Assembly (NCBI RefSeq): GCF_021559775.1
Contig: NZ_CP056047.1
Coordinates: forward strand, 3,658,501-3,722,500
Source: Gillisella vitis
GTDB lineage: Bacteria; Pseudomonadota; Alphaproteobacteria; Rhizobiales; Rhizobiaceae
Direction: 5' to 3'
Length of the DNA: 64,000 nt
The position numbers were made by a program, and so were the translations under genes. The notes beneath the pieces are model-generated. The model had not been told where the DNA came from and searched no databases. It saw nothing but the letters and a program-made list of their open reading frames with translations. This document shows, one piece after another, positions 62,155 through 64,000 of the stretch; positions within the stretch are counted from its first letter, which is position 1; each line of letters opens with the position of its first letter.

Positions 62155-62646
62155 ATGCCAGTCAAGCTTTTGTTTGCAGCCATGGCCGGGGCAGCCATGG
62201 CTTTGCCACGGTTTAGAGCGGAAGACACGCCACCGCTGGTGGCCGCCAATGCCGATCATTTGAGCCTGCAACCAGCGCCAATCAATCCGGACTGGATTCT
62301 TGAGGGCGATCCGCAGGCCCGGCTGGCCAATCACTCACAAAGTCCTGATGAAGCAAGTTCGACAGCCGTCTGGGATTGTACCGCCGGTAGTTTCCGCTGG
62401 TATTTCGGCTGGGACGAGACCGTGGTGATCCAGGAGGGCGAAGTGCATGTGACCGCGCAGGATGGCACCGAGCGGTTGCTGAAGACCGGTGACATCGCCT
62501 ATTTCAAGGGTGGGACCTGGGCCACCTGGCGCATCGAGACCTATGTGCGCAAGATCGCATTTCTGCGTAAGCCTTTCCCGGAGCCAATCGCGACGCTTTA
62601 CCGGCTTCGAAATGCCCTGCGGAGTGGATCGCGCGCCCCGATTTGA
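62155..62646 (+). CDS. cupin domain protein
   Basis: 163 residues with an ATG at 62155 and GGGGGAC just before it. The cupin core is in the C-terminal half: WDCTAGSFRWYFGWDETVVIQEGEVHVTAQDGTERLLKTGDIAYFKGGTWATWRIETYVRK. It follows the DUF861/(S)-ureidoglycine aminohydrolase-like single-cupin pattern. The usual metal-binding His of cupin motif 1 is not obvious, so it may bind a ligand rather than a metal. A hydrophobic N-terminus (LLFAAMAGAAMAL) may be an export signal. It sits between ugpC and gshB on the same strand. Function unknown. Confidence 0.86.
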   Translation: MPVKLLFAAMAGAAMALPRFRAEDTPPLVAANADHLSLQPAPINPDWILEGDPQARLANHSQSPDEASSTAVWDCTAGSFRWYFGWDETVVIQEGEVHVTAQDGTERLLKTGDIAYFKGGTWATWRIETYVRKIAFLRKPFPEPIATLYRLRNALRSGSRAPI

Positions 62647-62732
62647 GCGGGTGAAAATTTGGCCTCTGCCGGACGTTGCGTTCGTGGTCGCCGCGTCCTA
62701 AATCTTCCTCCAAATGCAACGCGAGAAAGATT

Positions 62733-63680
62733 ATGGCCCAGATCCGCAATGTCGCCGTCCAGATGGACCATGTATCCTCCATCAATATATCAGGGGATTC
62801 CACCTTCGCCATGAGCCTGGAGGCTCAGGCCCGGGGCTATAAGCTGTTCCACTATACGCCTGATCGGCTGACCATGCGCGATGGCCGAGTCTATGCGACA
62901 GTGGAGCCGATGGAACTGCGTGATGTGAAGGGCGATCATTTCACCCTTGGCAGCCCGGAGCGCGTCGATTTGTCCACCATGGATGTGGTGCTGCTGCGCC
63001 AGGACCCGCCTTTCGATATGGCCTATATCACCGCCACGCATATGCTGGAGCGCATTCATCCGAAGACGCTTGTCGTCAACGATCCGGCCTGGGTGCGCAA
63101 TTCGCCGGAAAAGATCTTCGTCACCGAATATGCCGACCTGATGCCGCCGACGCTGATCACCCGCGACCCGGCGGAAATTGCCGCTTTCCGGGCCGAGCAG
63201 GGCGATATCATCCTGAAGCCGCTCTACGGCAATGGCGGGGCAGGGGTGTTCCACTCCACCCGCGACGACCGCAATTTTTCCTCGCTGATGGAAATGTTCG
63301 GCCAGATGTTCCGCGAGCCCTTTATTGCCCAGGGCTATCTGCCTGCCGTGCGCAAGGGCGACAAGCGTATCATTCTGGTGGATGGCGAGCCCGTCGGCGC
63401 GATTAATCGGGTGCCTGCCGAACATGATGCGCGCTCCAACATGCATGCTGGTGGCAAGCCGGAACCGACGGAACTGACGGCGCGCGAGCGCGAGATCTGC
63501 GGCCGGATCGAGCCTGCGCTGCGCGAACGTGGCTTCCTGTTGGTCGGCATTGATGTGATCGGTGATTACATGACCGAGATCAACGTCACCTCGCCAACCG
63601 GCATCCGCGAAGTGAAGAATTTCGGCGGCGCCGATATCGCCAGCCTGCTCTGGGACGCGATTGAGAAAAAGCGGTCCTGA
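62733..63680 (+). CDS. gshB: glutathione synthetase
   Basis: 315 residues from ATG 62733 ([19 protein letters not shown]), the conserved start; a frame beginning 19 codons earlier is not supported. It is an ATP-grasp ligase: [78 protein letters not shown] and [17 protein letters not shown]. It joins gamma-glutamylcysteine to glycine using ATP in the cytoplasm, the second step of glutathione synthesis. GAGAAAG precedes the ATG. A large hairpin ends the transcript. Confidence 0.97.
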   Translation: MAQIRNVAVQMDHVSSINISGDSTFAMSLEAQARGYKLFHYTPDRLTMRDGRVYATVEPMELRDVKGDHFTLGSPERVDLSTMDVVLLRQDPPFDMAYITATHMLERIHPKTLVVNDPAWVRNSPEKIFVTEYADLMPPTLITRDPAEIAAFRAEQGDIILKPLYGNGGAGVFHSTRDDRNFSSLMEMFGQMFREPFIAQGYLPAVRKGDKRIILVDGEPVGAINRVPAEHDARSNMHAGGKPEPTELTAREREICGRIEPALRERGFLLVGIDVIGDYMTEINVTSPTGIREVKNFGGADIASLLWDAIEKKRS

Positions 63681-63734
63681 TCCTGTTCGACAATAGATCG
63701 GAGAGTGTTTCCTGCGCCCTGCCACGTTGGGTTT

Positions 63735-63785
63735 GCGAGAGTCTGTCAGATTCATATTGAACCAGACAGACTCTCGCTTCTTTTG
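63735..63785 (+). terminator. long-stem terminator after gshB
   Basis: GCGAGAGTCTGTC (63735-63747) is perfectly complementary to GACAGACTCTCGC (63765-63777), a 13-bp stem with a 17-base loop, followed by TTCTTTTGTTTTC. It lies 55 bases beyond gshB. The long stem and loop are unusual. Confidence 0.82.
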
Positions 63786-63802
63786 TTTTCGTTTGTCTTT
63801 TC

Positions 63803-63827
63803 GGGAAAACCGGTTTCCACTTTTCCC
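63803..63827. repeat. AACCGGTT-type intergenic palindrome
   Basis: A short near-palindrome centred on AACCGGTT, with GGGAAAACCGG on one side and TTTCCACTTTTCCC on the other. I recall similar CCGGTTTCCACTTTT elements in many intergenic gaps of Rhizobiales, so it may be a member of a short dispersed repeat family. Its role is unknown. Confidence 0.4.
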
Positions 63828-64000
63828 TGACAAACTCTAAAACCTTTGGCGTTGCGGGGTGCCGGAAGCGTTCCCCTTTGTTCTGAAAGCGCAACCAAAT
63901 ACAACCATTTTGCCCTCGAAACGGGTCTTTGTTCATTTATTGTTCTTGTCGTCCTTTGTTTTTCATGCAAAACTATGGTTGCAGGAAATTGCAGCGTGCC
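63828..64000. other. gene-free right edge
   Basis: No gene start is visible before the window ends. The DNA is AT-rich with T tracts and is probably the promoter region of the next gene. Confidence 0.4.

Noticed and set aside
62790-63833. Minus-strand frame of 347 codons over gshB
   Set aside because: Antisense shadow extending across the gshB terminator.
1-64000. tRNA, rRNA, insertion sequence or prophage genes
   Set aside because: I scanned for transposase, integrase and structural RNA features and saw none that I could support; a tool search could still find a divergent remnant.

Overview
The window is chromosomal DNA from a member of the Rhizobiaceae, most like Agrobacterium, Allorhizobium or Rhizobium. 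The evidence is high coding GC with typical rhizobial codon use, long antisense open frames, and rhizobial marker genes and arrangements: polA beside a MarR gene with a three-hairpin RNA between them, dnaK/dnaJ with a heat-shock promoter of alphaproteobacterial type, a PmtA-like phospholipid methyltransferase, rsmI-yraN, a phosphate-regulated ugpBAEC operon, and gshB. I see no rRNA, tRNA, CRISPR array, prophage or intact insertion sequence. Most of the window is ordinary core chromosome with a few accessory patches.

Layout. 0-6 kb: the 3' part of an M17 leucyl aminopeptidase, a periplasmic YceI protein, a cytochrome b561-YceI fusion, a MarR-like gene coupled to an NlpC/P60 peptidase, and an AT-rich orphan lipoprotein. 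6-12.5 kb: polA, a candidate alpha-r7 small RNA, a MarR regulator, an M20 dipeptidase, a second candidate small RNA on the minus strand, a short tandem repeat and a YbaK-type deacylase. 12.6-22.4 kb: a small membrane-anchored YqjD/DUF883-like protein, a class A PBP, dnaK, a lipoprotein gene, dnaJ, slyX, recF, a ThiF/MoeB enzyme and a GNAT. 22.4-27 kb: a hydroxyacid dehydrogenase, an SH3 protein, a PfkB-family (adenosine) kinase and a GGDEF-EAL protein.

27-34.5 kb is the most accessory stretch. It holds a complete DAB-type inorganic carbon pump (dabB-dabA) with a divergent LysR gene whose start overlaps a palindrome. Next is a Tat-exported AttH/CrtC-like lipocalin-fold protein, a decayed fragment of a second such gene, a palindrome and a TetR regulator. 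34.6-38 kb: guaA, an MTA/SAH nucleosidase overlapping a PaaI thioesterase, and TspO. 38-43 kb: a tightly packed four-gene iron-type operon (imelysin, diheme DUF1111 protein, second imelysin, DUF1513 protein). 43-50 kb: an RsmB-type methyltransferase, a 145-bp imperfect inverted repeat ending in the rlpA stop codon, rlpA, an SDR gene overlapping queG, a GST, uppP and an overlooked 50-residue exported peptide.

50-64 kb: an NDUFA9-like protein, DUF1330, a beta-helix protein, the pmtA-phosphatase-pyrF operon, dnaN, rsmI-yraN, then ugpBAEC preceded by three PhoB half-sites at 11-bp spacing, a cupin protein and gshB. Together these serve DNA replication and repair, protein folding, envelope building, nucleotide salvage, and scavenging of phosphate, iron and inorganic carbon. 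I found no clearly new multi-gene system. The best leads are the DAB locus in what looks like a heterotroph, the AttH fragment/TetR locus, the minus-strand RNA at 11.7 kb, the 145-bp inverted repeat and the small exported peptide.
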